DNA of 64,000 nt. Source: an uncultured Eubacteriales bacterium (GTDB taxonomy: Bacteria > Bacillota > Clostridia > Oscillospirales > CAG-272). Below the pieces are notes generated by a model, which was given only the letters and a program-made list of their open reading frames with translations, made no database searches and had not been told where the DNA came from. The position numbers and the translations under genes were made by a program. Below, in pieces: positions 1 to 8,100 of this stretch (position 1 is the first letter of the stretch; the number at the start of each line of letters is the position of its first letter). The stretch lies in contig CAKRZE010000010.1 of the NCBI GenBank assembly GCA_934432725.1, positions 31,781 through 95,780 on the forward strand, in the 5' to 3' direction.

Positions 1-439
1 CTTTCGCGATGCAGAGCAGCCGTTCCGGGCAGAAAAGCCCTTACAGGAAGCCGGACAGGACCCCGGGCGCGGAATCCTTCCGTCAGCCATCCGGGATGCG
101 GTTTTCTCCATTCTGACCGTATGCGGCTCTGTGCTGTTCTTTTCCGTTCTTCTTGCGCTCCTTTCCCGCCTGCTCCGCGGTCATATGCAGCTCTATCTCG
201 GCTGCTGCGCCCTTCTGGAGCTCACCTCGGCATGCGCGGAAGCTGCGGCGCTGCTGCCGCGTCCCATCGCCATACTTGTCACCGCCGCAGCCGTCTCTTG
301 GTCCGGCTGCTCGGTCCACGCGCAGACCGCATCCTTCGTTTACGGAAAGCTGTCCCTCTCCCGTTATTTCAGCGGCAAGCTGCTTTGCTGCGTCATCACC
401 GTCCTTCTGACCGCCTGCTTTTTGTTTCTGTTCCCATAG
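1..439 (+). CDS. YlbJ-like sporulation integral membrane protein, C-terminal part (runs off window)
   Basis: The reading frame is open from the first bases of the window to TAG at 437-439, so about 145 C-terminal residues are present and the start lies upstream. The visible part has a hydrophilic stretch, then AIRDAV followed by a hydrophobic segment (VFSILTVCGSVLFFSVLLAL), a second hydrophobic region, a short motif SGCSVHAQ, and a last membrane segment ending LLTACFLFLFP. In the YlbJ/nucleoside-recognition family the last membrane helices and a G-x-SVH-x-Q motif look like this. YlbJ is known as a membrane protein needed for normal spore formation in Bacillus. The assignment is by pattern only, and another nucleoside-recognition domain protein is possible. 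Confidence 0.6.
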   Translation, partial: FRDAEQPFRAEKPLQEAGQDPGRGILPSAIRDAVFSILTVCGSVLFFSVLLALLSRLLRGHMQLYLGCCALLELTSACAEAAALLPRPIAILVTAAAVSWSGCSVHAQTASFVYGKLSLSRYFSGKLLCCVITVLLTACFLFLFP

Positions 440-679
440 CCCCGCTCCCGCATCCTCCGGCTGCGCGCGATGCCGGCAGCCGTCTCCGGAAGCCTTGACA
501 CAGAGCCGATTTTCCGTCTGCGGACAAAACGCCTTCGGAAAAGCTTTTGCATCCGGTCAAGCCTGCAGAGTGCGCCAACCCTTCTGCCGTACAGCGGGAC
601 AACTTCAGCCTGCCGTCCCTTGCGGCAGCCGTCCGGTGCTTTGCCGGAAAAAGCTTCCGCAAAAAAATTTTGAAAACAT

Positions 680-709
680 ATGGAATTTACGACAGATATC
701 GTGTATAAT
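680..709 (+). promoter_or_regulatory. Probable promoter of the small Cys-rich gene
   Basis: A perfect TATAAT lies at 704-709 in an AT-rich patch inside otherwise GC-rich sequence. No good TTGACA sits at 17 bases (ATGGAA or TGGAAT is what is there), so it depends mainly on the -10 element. The stretch 440-680 holds no gene that I can recognise. Confidence 0.4.
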
Positions 710-730
710 AGTGTCAGGAAAAATCGATAT

Positions 731-771
731 AAGGAGAATCAACGGAACGGTATCCGTTCCGGAACAAACAA
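731..771 (+). promoter_or_regulatory. Shine-Dalgarno site separated from the start codon by a hairpin
   Basis: AAGGAG at 731-736 lies 35 bases before the ATG at 772, too far for normal use. Between them is a perfect 8-bp stem, CGGAACGG (743-750) and CCGTTCCG (754-761), with a 3-base loop. If the hairpin forms it shortens the effective distance between the ribosome site and the start. The site could also simply be unused. Confidence 0.35.
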
Positions 772-996
772 ATGTCCAAATTCAGTCACAATGATTACGC
801 GCCGGAGATCCCGCATGCCTGCCGTTTCTGCGAGAAAGCGACGCTTTTAACCGGCGGTCAGACCGCCCTCTGCACGCAGAAGGGCGTTGTTTCCTGCGAT
901 TTTTCATGCAAGCGCTTCGCATACGATCCGCTGAAGCGGATTCCGAAAAATCCCCCGGTGCTTCCGCACCTTTCGAAGGACGATCTGGTGCTGTGA
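772..996 (+). CDS. Small Cys-rich protein of unknown function
   Basis: This encodes 74 residues with five cysteines at 17, 20, 34, 42 and 46, arranged C-x2-C, then C, then C-x3-C. The pattern suggests a small zinc- or Fe-S-binding fold. The C-terminus has a basic, proline-rich stretch (KRFAYDPLKRIPKNPP). It has no signal peptide or membrane segment. A -10 element stands 60-70 bases upstream, and the gene stands alone between the YlbJ-like gene and the manganese riboswitch unit. I do not recognise the family by name. The start has no adjacent ribosome site, only the distant AAGGAG behind a hairpin, which lowers certainty about the exact start. Confidence 0.6.
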   Translation: MSKFSHNDYAPEIPHACRFCEKATLLTGGQTALCTQKGVVSCDFSCKRFAYDPLKRIPKNPPVLPHLSKDDLVL

Positions 997-1393
997 CTGT
1001 GCGGCGTGAAGCTGCAGGCATGTCCGCTCCCCGTTCTTCCGGGCGGCAGCATATCCCGCACCGTTCGGAATATCTGCACCTTTCCGGGGCTCTCATCTGC
1101 CGTAACAATCCGGCAGGACCGTCTCTTTCCGCGTGACGGCACCCGTGCTTTTCCGAAAGCCACAAGCGTCACGGCACTGCATCTCCCTTTGAGAATCCGC
1201 AGTGCTGCCCGCATATACTGCCGGACAAGCGCTCCGGCAGTGCCGCCCGGATCGGTTGAAGCTGCCTCTCGGCGTCTGTCCGGCATCTTTTCAAAGGCAG
1301 AACCGTATTTTTCAGAGCGAAGCGCGAGCCTTTGCCGCATGTCCGACGGATTTCTTTCGCCGGACAATTTTTTTCGAAAATAGGACAAAGTAC
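997..1393. other. Gene-free spacer
   Basis: About 400 bases between the Cys-rich gene and the riboswitch promoter. It has several open frames on both strands, but all have Arg/Ser/Pro-rich shadow-like translations and no ribosome sites. Nothing is recognised. Confidence 0.4.
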
Positions 1394-1422
1394 TTGACAA
1401 AGCTCCCGTCTGTCCGTATAAT
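1394..1422 (+). promoter_or_regulatory. Consensus housekeeping promoter of the Mn riboswitch-mntP transcript
   Basis: TTGACA at 1394-1399 and TATAAT at 1417-1422 are separated by exactly 17 bases. Transcription is expected to begin near 1429, just before the riboswitch core. Confidence 0.85.
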
Positions 1423-1429
1423 AGTATCG

Positions 1430-1615
1430 TTCTATATTTGTGAGGGAGTAGTTGGCACGTTGTCGTGCTGAAAAGTCGTCATCACGGCCGTTTCGGTCCG
1501 GCTTTTTCAGAGGGTTGCCGCCTTGGCGCCCGGCAATGAGACTCATGTATAGCGTCTCCGCTGTACCTGAGTGCTTCCCTGCCGGTATTCAGGTACGAAA
1601 GTGCCTGCTTTTTTT
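1430..1615 (+). ncRNA. yybP-ykoY family manganese riboswitch
   Basis: The transcript opens with GAGGGAGTAG (1442-1451), matching the conserved GGGGAGUAG-like loop of yybP-ykoY aptamers. It continues with paired segments including TTGCCG/CGGCAA and GAGAC/GTCTC, and lies upstream of mntP, a typical target. The expression platform is visible. GTACCTGA (1563-1570) can pair with TCAGGTAC (1589-1596). The same second segment can instead pair with GTGCCTG (1601-1607) to form a terminator. In known members Mn(II) stabilises the aptamer and allows expression, so this should be an ON switch. That last point is family knowledge, not read here. Confidence 0.8.
1590..1615 (+). terminator. Riboswitch-controlled intrinsic terminator
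   Basis: CAGGTAC (1590-1596), loop GAAA, GTGCCTG (1601-1607), then C and seven T (1609-1615). The stem has seven pairs (one G-U). It competes with the antiterminator helix 1563-1570/1589-1596, so only one of the two can form. Confidence 0.8.
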
Positions 1616-1980
1616 ATGGCTTCAGGCAAAACTGCGGCTTTCTGTGCATATCAAATAAGGGGCAGCCGAGCTGAACGGGCATATCTGACGTATCATGTCA
1701 AACGGAGCATCGGTTATCCGATGCCGGCAGGAGGGCGCTGCCCGTCCGCATTGCAGAATACCGGTGCTTCACCGTACAGCCAAAGCCCCGGCTCCGGGCG
1801 GTTTTGCCGTGCAAGCCTGCGCGATATACCGGCTTTCCCCGGCATATCGCTTTCATACAATCCGAAGGGAACACTTTTACGCTCTGCAAATGCGGAGCCC
1901 TGTGCCCTTCCGCGCTGTATGGCAACCTGTTTTCTGCCCCCGCGTCTCTCACACTTCCAAAGGAAAGGACGGTTATCACC
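1616..1980 (+). other. Long untranslated leader between riboswitch terminator and mntP
   Basis: About 365 bases are transcribed when the riboswitch reads through. An open frame in line with mntP extends back to 1804, but its translation is unlike the family and it has no ribosome site, so I treat it as untranslated. No second regulatory structure was recognised. Confidence 0.4.
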
Positions 1981-2547
1981 ATGGGAATTGCTGAACTGCT
2001 GCTGCTCGCCGTAGGACTGTCAATGGATGCATTTGCTGTCTCGGTATGCAAGGGGCTTGCAATGAAAAAAATTTCTCTGAAGGAGGTCTTGCTGGTCGGT
2101 CTGTGGTTCGGAGGCTTTCAGATGCTGATGCCCATTGCGGGATACTATCTGGGAAGCGCCTTTGCCTCCTATATTGATCAATATGATCACTGGATCGCGT
2201 TTGTGCTGCTTGCGCTGATCGGAATTAACATGATCCGCGAATCCCTGTCCAAAGAAGAGGAAGAGGTCAAGGCGGACCTGTCAGTGAAAACGATGTTCCT
2301 GATGGCTGTCGCAACCAGCATTGACGCATTGGCAGTCGGCATTACCTTTGCGTTTCTGAATGTAAATGTGTTTTCCTCCGGCGCAATCATCGGACTGACA
2401 ACCTTTCTGATTTCCTCCGTCGGTGTGAAAATCGGCAACGTTTTCGGCACAAAATACAAGTCAAAAGCAGAGTTTGCGGGAGGCGTTGTGCTGGTCCTGC
2501 TCGGACTGAAGATTCTTTTGGAGGGCTTGCAGGTCATTTCCTTCTGA
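1981..2547 (+). CDS. mntP: Manganese efflux pump MntP
   Basis: This 188-residue protein has the two-repeat pattern of MntP (formerly YebN). The N-terminal helix reads LLLAVGLSMDAFAVSVCKG, and the second repeat carries a matching ATSIDALAVGI segment. The paired Asp-Ala motifs in membrane helices are the family hallmark. About six membrane helices are present, with a cytoplasmic acidic loop near residues 85-100 (SKEEEEVK). The pump exports Mn(II) from the cytoplasm. The start at 1981 is chosen because AAAGGAAAGGA lies upstream and the family begins MG-x-x-ELLLLA. The gene lies downstream of a manganese riboswitch, so expression should rise with cellular manganese. The next gene is a P-type cation ATPase 282 bases downstream. 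Confidence 0.93.
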   Translation: MGIAELLLLAVGLSMDAFAVSVCKGLAMKKISLKEVLLVGLWFGGFQMLMPIAGYYLGSAFASYIDQYDHWIAFVLLALIGINMIRESLSKEEEEVKADLSVKTMFLMAVATSIDALAVGITFAFLNVNVFSSGAIIGLTTFLISSVGVKIGNVFGTKYKSKAEFAGGVVLVLLGLKILLEGLQVISF

Positions 2548-2829
2548 AGCCGCAAAAAGCCTTACCCTTCCCGCGGATGCCGCGGCGGGCATGCCCTTCA
2601 GGGTCGCGGCGCCGTCGGAAACGTCCGCGCCCGGGTTCGTCTTACCGGTTCAAAGCCCCCGGATTTCGATGCGGCATCATCTGCCTGCCTCTGCCCCGGG
2701 ACAAGCCGATCTTATGGCAGTGCCAAAGGCAGCGCGAAGCATTTCCGACCGAAACACCTATCCGAAGCAGAATTTGATTGATTCCCCGAAGCGGCGGTGC
2801 CCGCCCGGGAAAAGAAAGGAAGCTGAAAA

Positions 2830-5544
2830 ATGGCAGCATACTATTTAGAGAACACGGACGATGCGCTGAAGGAGCTGAATTCCTCAGAGCAGGGACTTTC
2901 CGAAGAGGAAGCAGCCGCAAGACTCAGGAAAAACGGAAAGAACAAGCTGGAGGAGGCGCCCCGTGACAGCCTTGTCAAAAAATTCTTCAAGTCCCTGATG
3001 GACCCCATGGTCGTCATGCTGCTGGCGGCTGCGGCGATCTCCGCAGTGACGACCGTTGTGGAATCAAGGGGACATACGGAGCTGAAGGACTGGGCGGACC
3101 TGTTCATTATCCTCTTTGTTGTCATCATCAATACCGTTCTGGGTGTCGTGCAGGAGAGCAAAGCAGAGGAAGCCATCGATGCTCTGATGGAAATGACGGC
3201 TCTGACCTCCAAGGTGCTGCGCGACGGCAAGCAGGTCGTCATAAAAAGCGAGGATCTTGTCACGGGCGATGTCGTCATACTGGAAGCGGGCGATGCCGTG
3301 CCTGCCGACTGCCGGATCCTGGAGAGCCACAGCATAAAGGCGGAAGAATCCGCGCTGACGGGAGAATCCGTGCCGGTCAGCAAGCTGATGGACGTGATCA
3401 TGCTGCGGGACGGAGAACGCGATGTGCCGCTGGGAGACCGGAAAAACATGCTGTACAGCGGAAGCACCGTTGTTTACGGACGCGGAAAAGCCGTGGTGAC
3501 CTCTACGGGCATGAACACCGAAATGGGCAAAATTGCAAAAGCCCTGACACAGGCGGACAATGAGCAGACACCCCTTCAGATCAAAATGACCGAGCTGTCC
3601 AAGGTCCTGACCAAGCTTGTGGTCGGAATCTGCATATTTGTTTTTCTCTTTAACCTCTGCCGCACTATGTTTGATTTCTCCGGCGGTCTGCATTTTGTCG
3701 GAATCGACAGCTTCTCTCATTTCGCATCCGTGGCGCTGGATACCTTTATTCTGGCGGTTGCATTGGCAGTGGCAGCCATTCCGGAGGGACTTCCCGCCGT
3801 TGTCACAATCATTCTTTCCATCGGCGTGACCTCCATGTCCAAGCGGAAGGCGCTGATCCGAAAGCTCCCTGCGGTCGAAACGCTCGGCTGCACGCAGATC
3901 ATCTGCACAGACAAAACCGGCACGCTGACGCAGAACCGGATGACCGTGGTGGACTCCTTTACCGACAATCCGCAGCTGCTTGCCAAGGCGATGGCACTCT
4001 GCTCCGATGCTGTCATCAAGCCCGGAGAGGAGAAAGCCTCCGGAGAGCCGACCGAATGCGCTTTGGTCAATTATGCGAGCGAAATCGGCACACCGAAGGC
4101 AGAGCTGGAGCAGGCTGCACCGAGGATCGGCGAAGCTCCCTTTGATTCCATGCGCAAAATGATGTCCACCGTTCACGCGGAAGGCGACCGGTATATCCAG
4201 TACACCAAAGGCGCCTGCGAGATATTGGTATCCAGATGCACGGGCATTCTCCGTGCCGGTCAGGTCATGCCGCTCAATGATGCGCTGAAGCAGGAAATTG
4301 CGGCGCAGAGCAAAGCGTTTGCGGACCGTGCGCTCCGCGTATTGGCTGCCGGTTATCGGGTTTACACAGAGAAGCCCGCTTCCTTTGAGGCGGACGATCT
4401 GGAGCAGGAGCTTATTTTCATCGGCTTTGTCGGGATGATCGATCCCTGCCGCCCCGAGGTCGTTCAGGCGATTGCAGAATGCCGGAACGCGGGCATCCGT
4501 CCGATTATGATTACCGGAGACCACAAGGACACCGCCGTTGCAATCGGCAAAGAAATCGGCATACTTCGGGACGCCTCTGAGGCGATTGTCGGCGCAGAGC
4601 TTGAAAACTACACGGATGAAGAGCTGATTGAGCTTGTTCCGCGCTATTCTGTATATGCCCGCGTACAGCCGGAGCATAAAACCCGTATCGTCCGCGCATG
4701 GAAGGCACGCGGCAAGGTAACCGCCATGACGGGAGACGGCGTCAACGATGCTCCCTCGATCAAGGCGGCCGATATCGGAATCGGCATGGGCATCACGGGA
4801 ACCGATGTGACCAAGGGCGTTGCGGACATGGTGCTGGCGGATGACAACTTTGCCACTATCGTCAATGCCGTGGAAGAGGGCAGAAAAATCTACGATAACG
4901 TATGCAAGGTACTGCAGTTCCAGATATCCTCCAACATGGCAGAGGTCGTTTCCATCTTCATTGCCTCCATTCTCGGCGTTCAGATTTTCACCCCCGCGCA
5001 CCTTTTGTGGATCAACATGGTCACCGACTCTGCCCCGGGTCTGGCACTCGGCATGGAAAAAGCGGAGGGCGATCTGATGAAGAGAAAGCCCCGTTCCTTC
5101 AAGGAAAGCATTTTTGCAAACGGGGCGGGAGTCAGCATGATCGGATACGGACTTCTTATGACACTTCTGATCATCACCTCCTTCTTTGTGGGACACTATA
5201 TGGAATCCGGCAGATGGGAGATCACCGCCAGCCCCGACGGAATGACCATGGCGTTTCTAACCATGAACTTTATTGAAATGTTCCACGCCATCGCCATGCG
5301 CTCCCTGCACGGTTCGATCTTCAAGCTGAAGCACCAGAACTGGTGGCTGATCGGTGCCTTGGGTCTGACCTGCGTTCTGACGCTCGGCGTCATCTATATT
5401 CCGTTCCTTGCATCGATGTTCAAGATTCAGCCGGTCAGCCTGTCCGAGCTGCTTGTCGCATTGGGACTTGCAGCCGTTCATGTTCCGCTGGTTGAGCTGT
5501 TCAAATGGATCCGCCGCCGTTTCGGCAAGTCCATGACCGCCTGA
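2830..5544 (+). CDS. P2-type cation-transporting ATPase (Ca2+ and/or Mn2+ export)
   Basis: The 904-residue protein has the full P2-type layout: N-terminal cation ATPase domain, actuator motif TGES (177-180), membrane motif PEGLP (318-322), phosphorylation motif DKTGT with D361, nucleotide-binding domain, hinge TGDGVND (634-640), and six C-terminal membrane helices with NMVTD and NF-x-E segments. ATP hydrolysis through a phospho-Asp intermediate drives cation export. The PEGLPAVVTI membrane motif is that of SERCA/PMR1-like pumps, which move Ca2+ and often Mn2+. It follows mntP and its manganese riboswitch. In Lactococcus, YoaB, a homologous pump, is under a yybP-ykoY riboswitch. Mn2+ export is therefore a reasonable inference. 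The ribosome site AAAGGAAG precedes the start. The 282-base gap to mntP shows no clear terminator. Confidence 0.88.
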   Translation: MAAYYLENTDDALKELNSSEQGLSEEEAAARLRKNGKNKLEEAPRDSLVKKFFKSLMDPMVVMLLAAAAISAVTTVVESRGHTELKDWADLFIILFVVIINTVLGVVQESKAEEAIDALMEMTALTSKVLRDGKQVVIKSEDLVTGDVVILEAGDAVPADCRILESHSIKAEESALTGESVPVSKLMDVIMLRDGERDVPLGDRKNMLYSGSTVVYGRGKAVVTSTGMNTEMGKIAKALTQADNEQTPLQIKMTELSKVLTKLVVGICIFVFLFNLCRTMFDFSGGLHFVGIDSFSHFASVALDTFILAVALAVAAIPEGLPAVVTIILSIGVTSMSKRKALIRKLPAVETLGCTQIICTDKTGTLTQNRMTVVDSFTDNPQLLAKAMALCSDAVIKPGEEKASGEPTECALVNYASEIGTPKAELEQAAPRIGEAPFDSMRKMMSTVHAEGDRYIQYTKGACEILVSRCTGILRAGQVMPLNDALKQEIAAQSKAFADRALRVLAAGYRVYTEKPASFEADDLEQELIFIGFVGMIDPCRPEVVQAIAECRNAGIRPIMITGDHKDTAVAIGKEIGILRDASEAIVGAELENYTDEELIELVPRYSVYARVQPEHKTRIVRAWKARGKVTAMTGDGVNDAPSIKAADIGIGMGITGTDVTKGVADMVLADDNFATIVNAVEEGRKIYDNVCKVLQFQISSNMAEVVSIFIASILGVQIFTPAHLLWINMVTDSAPGLALGMEKAEGDLMKRKPRSFKESIFANGAGVSMIGYGLLMTLLIITSFFVGHYMESGRWEITASPDGMTMAFLTMNFIEMFHAIAMRSLHGSIFKLKHQNWWLIGALGLTCVLTLGVIYIPFLASMFKIQPVSLSELLVALGLAAVHVPLVELFKWIRRRFGKSMTA

Positions 5545-5597
5545 TCTCCTCAGTCCTCTCCCGTGACCGGTCATACCGCGCAGCTCCGCGCAGTCCC

Positions 5598-5655
5598 TGC
5601 CCGGTCACACTTTTTTCGGCTGCACCGTGACGGCAAAAAAGCCGTACAGCGCACG
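5598..5655. repeat. Direct repeat, copy 1 (about 58 bp)
   Basis: Begins TGCCCGGTCAC, runs through a T6-CGGCTGCACCGTGACGGC-A6 core, and ends in GCGCACGC. Copy 2 begins 129 bases downstream with only a few mismatches. Each core contains ACGGC-A6-GCCGT or a near match, able to form a short stem. Confidence 0.7.
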
Positions 5656-5726
5656 CTCTCAACCCTGCGGCATGCACAGAGAACGGCTCAACACACGTCA
5701 CATAGCCGTATCTCTGTCCGGTTCCT

Positions 5727-5784
5727 TGCCCGGTCACGCTTTTTTCGGCTGCACCGTGACGGCAAAAAAACCGTGCAGCGCACG
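5727..5784. repeat. Direct repeat, copy 2 (about 58 bp)
   Basis: Second copy of the element at 5598-5655, offset by 129 bases. It lies in the gene-free stretch 5545-6161 between the cation ATPase and the Fe-S assembly pair. Apart from this duplication I see nothing in that stretch. Confidence 0.7.
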
Positions 5785-6161
5785 CCTGCATGCCGCACGG
5801 CAGCCTTACGGACAGCTCTCTGCCGGAGGTCTTCCCGGTCCTGCACGGGTTCTGTCAGAGCAGCTGGAGCGTCTCAACCGCAATCCCTTTAACACCAGCC
5901 GCACCCCATCAGTCATTGTCTGTTCCCCTGCGCACAGAAAGCACATCACGGAGCAGAACCGGAATGAAGCGGACAATTTTTCGGTCGGCATCCCTGACAC
6001 AGAAAAGACGTTTTGCTCTGACCGAGCCGCTCAGCGGCAGCAGTCCTCATGTGGCTGCCGTCTTAGATACCTGTTTCCCCATACTCCGCACCCAAAGCTG
6101 AGCCGAGAAGAGCTGATTTTCAAAAATTAACATCTTGTTAAAATTAACTTGCAAAAAGCAC

Positions 6162-6192
6162 TTGAAAAAAAGACAAAAATCCTCAATAATAT
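6162..6192 (+). promoter_or_regulatory. Probable promoter of the Fe-S assembly pair
   Basis: TTGAAA at 6162-6167 with AATAAT (6185-6190, 17-base spacing) or TAATAT (6187-6192, 19 bases) in an AT-rich island. No recognisable Fe-S regulator site was seen. Confidence 0.5.
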
Positions 6193-6236
6193 AAGTTGGT
6201 GCATTTTGATAGGGAAAGGAAGACAAAAAACGGATC

Positions 6237-6941
6237 ATGTTGGAATTACGTGACATTGGCTATGAAGTCAACGGAAAAAAGATATTAGATCACATTAACC
6301 TGACGATTGACCGGGGATTCACAGCGATTACCGGTCCGAACGGAAGCGGAAAATCCACGCTGGTCAAGCTGATTGCCGGCATTATAGAGCCGACCGGCGG
6401 TAAGATTTATCTCGACGGGACAGATATCACCTCACACAGCATCACAGAAAGAGCAAACGAAGGAATCAGCTTTGCTTTTCAGCAGCCGGTCCGGTTTAAA
6501 GGCATTACCGTGCGGGACCTGATCACCATTGCTGCGGGTAAGAGCATGTCTGTGTCGGAGACTTGCGAATTTTTGTCCGAGGTCGGACTCTGCGCAAAGG
6601 AGTATATCAACCGCGAGGTTGACGCAAGTCTTTCGGGCGGCGAGCTGAAGCGGATTGAGATCGCCATGGTTCTGGCACGCGGAACGAAGCTTTCGATCTT
6701 TGATGAACCGGAGGCAGGAATCGACCTCTGGAGCTTTCAGAGCCTGATCAAGGTTTTTGAGCGGATGCACGAAACCATTCACGGTACCATTCTGATCGTA
6801 TCGCATCAGGAAAGAATTCTGGAAAACGCAGATCAGATCATTCTCCTGACGGCAGGTTCTGTTGCGGCATGCGGTCCGAAGCAGGAAATGCTGGCGCGGC
6901 TGTCCGATGCAAACGGAACATGTCCCACCTTAAAGCACTGA
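6237..6941 (+). CDS. SufC-like ABC ATPase (SmsC) of Fe-S cluster assembly
   Basis: A 234-residue soluble ABC ATPase. Walker A is GPNGSGKST (33-41, Lys39), the signature is LSGGELKRIEIA, Walker B ends in FDEPEAGID, and a His switch lies in VSHQE. There is no membrane domain. SufC proteins use this ATPase cycle to remodel a SufB-type scaffold during Fe-S cluster building. It is followed 36 bases downstream by a single SufB/SufD-like gene, with no SufS, SufU or full-length SufB/SufD in view. That two-gene arrangement matches the minimal SMS system (SmsC-SmsB) described for archaea and some anaerobic Bacillota. The start at 6237 has GGAAAGGAAG upstream. Confidence 0.85.
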   Translation: MLELRDIGYEVNGKKILDHINLTIDRGFTAITGPNGSGKSTLVKLIAGIIEPTGGKIYLDGTDITSHSITERANEGISFAFQQPVRFKGITVRDLITIAAGKSMSVSETCEFLSEVGLCAKEYINREVDASLSGGELKRIEIAMVLARGTKLSIFDEPEAGIDLWSFQSLIKVFERMHETIHGTILIVSHQERILENADQIILLTAGSVAACGPKQEMLARLSDANGTCPTLKH

Positions 6942-6977
6942 GAACGGACAAACGGTAGAAAGGAAGGACAGCATTCT

Positions 6978-7895
6978 ATGGATCTTATCGAAAAGAATCT
7001 TCTTGCCGAGATTGCCGATTTGCACGGCGTTCCGGAAGGTGCATACAACATCCGCTCAAACAGCAAGCTGGCGGGCAGAAATACAACGGCGCACATTGAC
7101 ATCGTATCCAAAACGGATAAAAGCGGAATCGACATTATCATTCAGCCGAACACCAAAAATGAAAGCGTACACATCCCGGTCATCATCAGCGAGGCTGGCA
7201 TCACGGAATGTGTTTACAATGATTTTTATGTAGGCGCCAACTGTGACATCACCATCATCGCGGGCTGCGGCATTCACAACTGCGGAACAGAGCTTTCCCG
7301 GCATGACGGCATCCACACCTTTTATATTGAAAAAAATGCCCATGTGCGGTATGTGGAAAAGCACTACGGCGAAGGAGACGGCATCGGCGGAAGAAACATG
7401 AACCCGACCACGGTCGTTCACCTTGCCGAGGGAGCCTCTATGGAAATGGAGACAACGCAAATCAAGGGAATCGACTCCACAAACCGTGTCACACAGGCGG
7501 AGGTCGGAAAAAATGCCTCGATCGTAATTCATGAAAAAATCATGACACACGGAGAGCAGCTTGCAAAGACCAATTTTGCCATGGAGCTGAACGGAGAGGG
7601 CTGCTCTGCCAACGTTGTCTCCCGCTCGGTGGCAAAGGATCGCTCCAAACAGGTATTTTTGGCAAAGATCAACGGCAATAACCGCTGTGCCGGACATTCC
7701 GAATGCGATGCTATCATTATGGACAGCGCCAGCGTGTGCGCCATCCCCGAAATCACGGCAAACAGCACAGAGGCAAGCCTGATCCATGAGGCTGCAATCG
7801 GAAAGATCGCCGGGGAGCAGCTGATCAAGCTGATGACCCTCGGTCTGGATGAAAAGGCAGCGGAGGAACAGATCATCAACGGCTTCCTGAAATAA
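6978..7895 (+). CDS. Short SufB/SufD-like scaffold (SmsB) of Fe-S cluster assembly
   Basis: The 305-residue protein is well below the 420-480 residues usual for SufB or SufD, and it lacks their long N-terminal region. The core is the repetitive beta-helix (GANCDITIIAGCGIHNCG and similar turns). The C-terminal part carries AIPEITANS, then IHEAAIGKIAGEQL, matching the HEA-T/S-x-G-x-I region near the SufB/SufD interface Glu and His. A Cys lies three residues before the Pro of AIPE. From memory, E. coli SufB has its cluster-assembly Cys about six residues before that Pro, so the equivalence is uncertain. With the preceding ATPase it should form a scaffold-ATPase complex in the cytoplasm. Ribosome site: AAAGGAAGGAC. 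Confidence 0.8.
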   Translation: MDLIEKNLLAEIADLHGVPEGAYNIRSNSKLAGRNTTAHIDIVSKTDKSGIDIIIQPNTKNESVHIPVIISEAGITECVYNDFYVGANCDITIIAGCGIHNCGTELSRHDGIHTFYIEKNAHVRYVEKHYGEGDGIGGRNMNPTTVVHLAEGASMEMETTQIKGIDSTNRVTQAEVGKNASIVIHEKIMTHGEQLAKTNFAMELNGEGCSANVVSRSVAKDRSKQVFLAKINGNNRCAGHSECDAIIMDSASVCAIPEITANSTEASLIHEAAIGKIAGEQLIKLMTLGLDEKAAEEQIINGFLK

Positions 7896-8100
7896 CGCGC
7901 GCAGAGCCGGAAAACACAGAATATCCCATAAGAAAAGCAGGCGGTGTCAGGAAGTTCTTTTTGAGCTTTCCGGCGCCGCCTGCGGCATTGCTCCCGGACG
8001 GGAGCCTGACTCCGCCGTTTTTCCGCCAAAAAGCGCGGAAAAGCAAAGAACGGGACGTCATGGCGTCAGGCAGCCGGAAGCCCGCGCAGGCATACCGGAG
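7896..8100. other. Gene-free spacer with an imperfect hairpin
   Basis: GCAGGCGG at 7937-7944 can pair with CCGCCTGC at 7976-7983 across a T-rich loop, but no T-run follows. No gene is seen. Confidence 0.3.

Noticed and set aside
1804..1980. N-terminal extension of mntP to 1804
   Set aside because: MntP begins at the MG-x-x-ELLLLA segment at 1981. The extension has no ribosome site and lies inside the leader.
3064..5196. 710-codon open frame on the minus strand inside the P-type ATPase gene
   Set aside because: It is the reverse-strand shadow of a confident gene. Its translation is His/Arg/Asp-rich with no known domain and no ribosome site.
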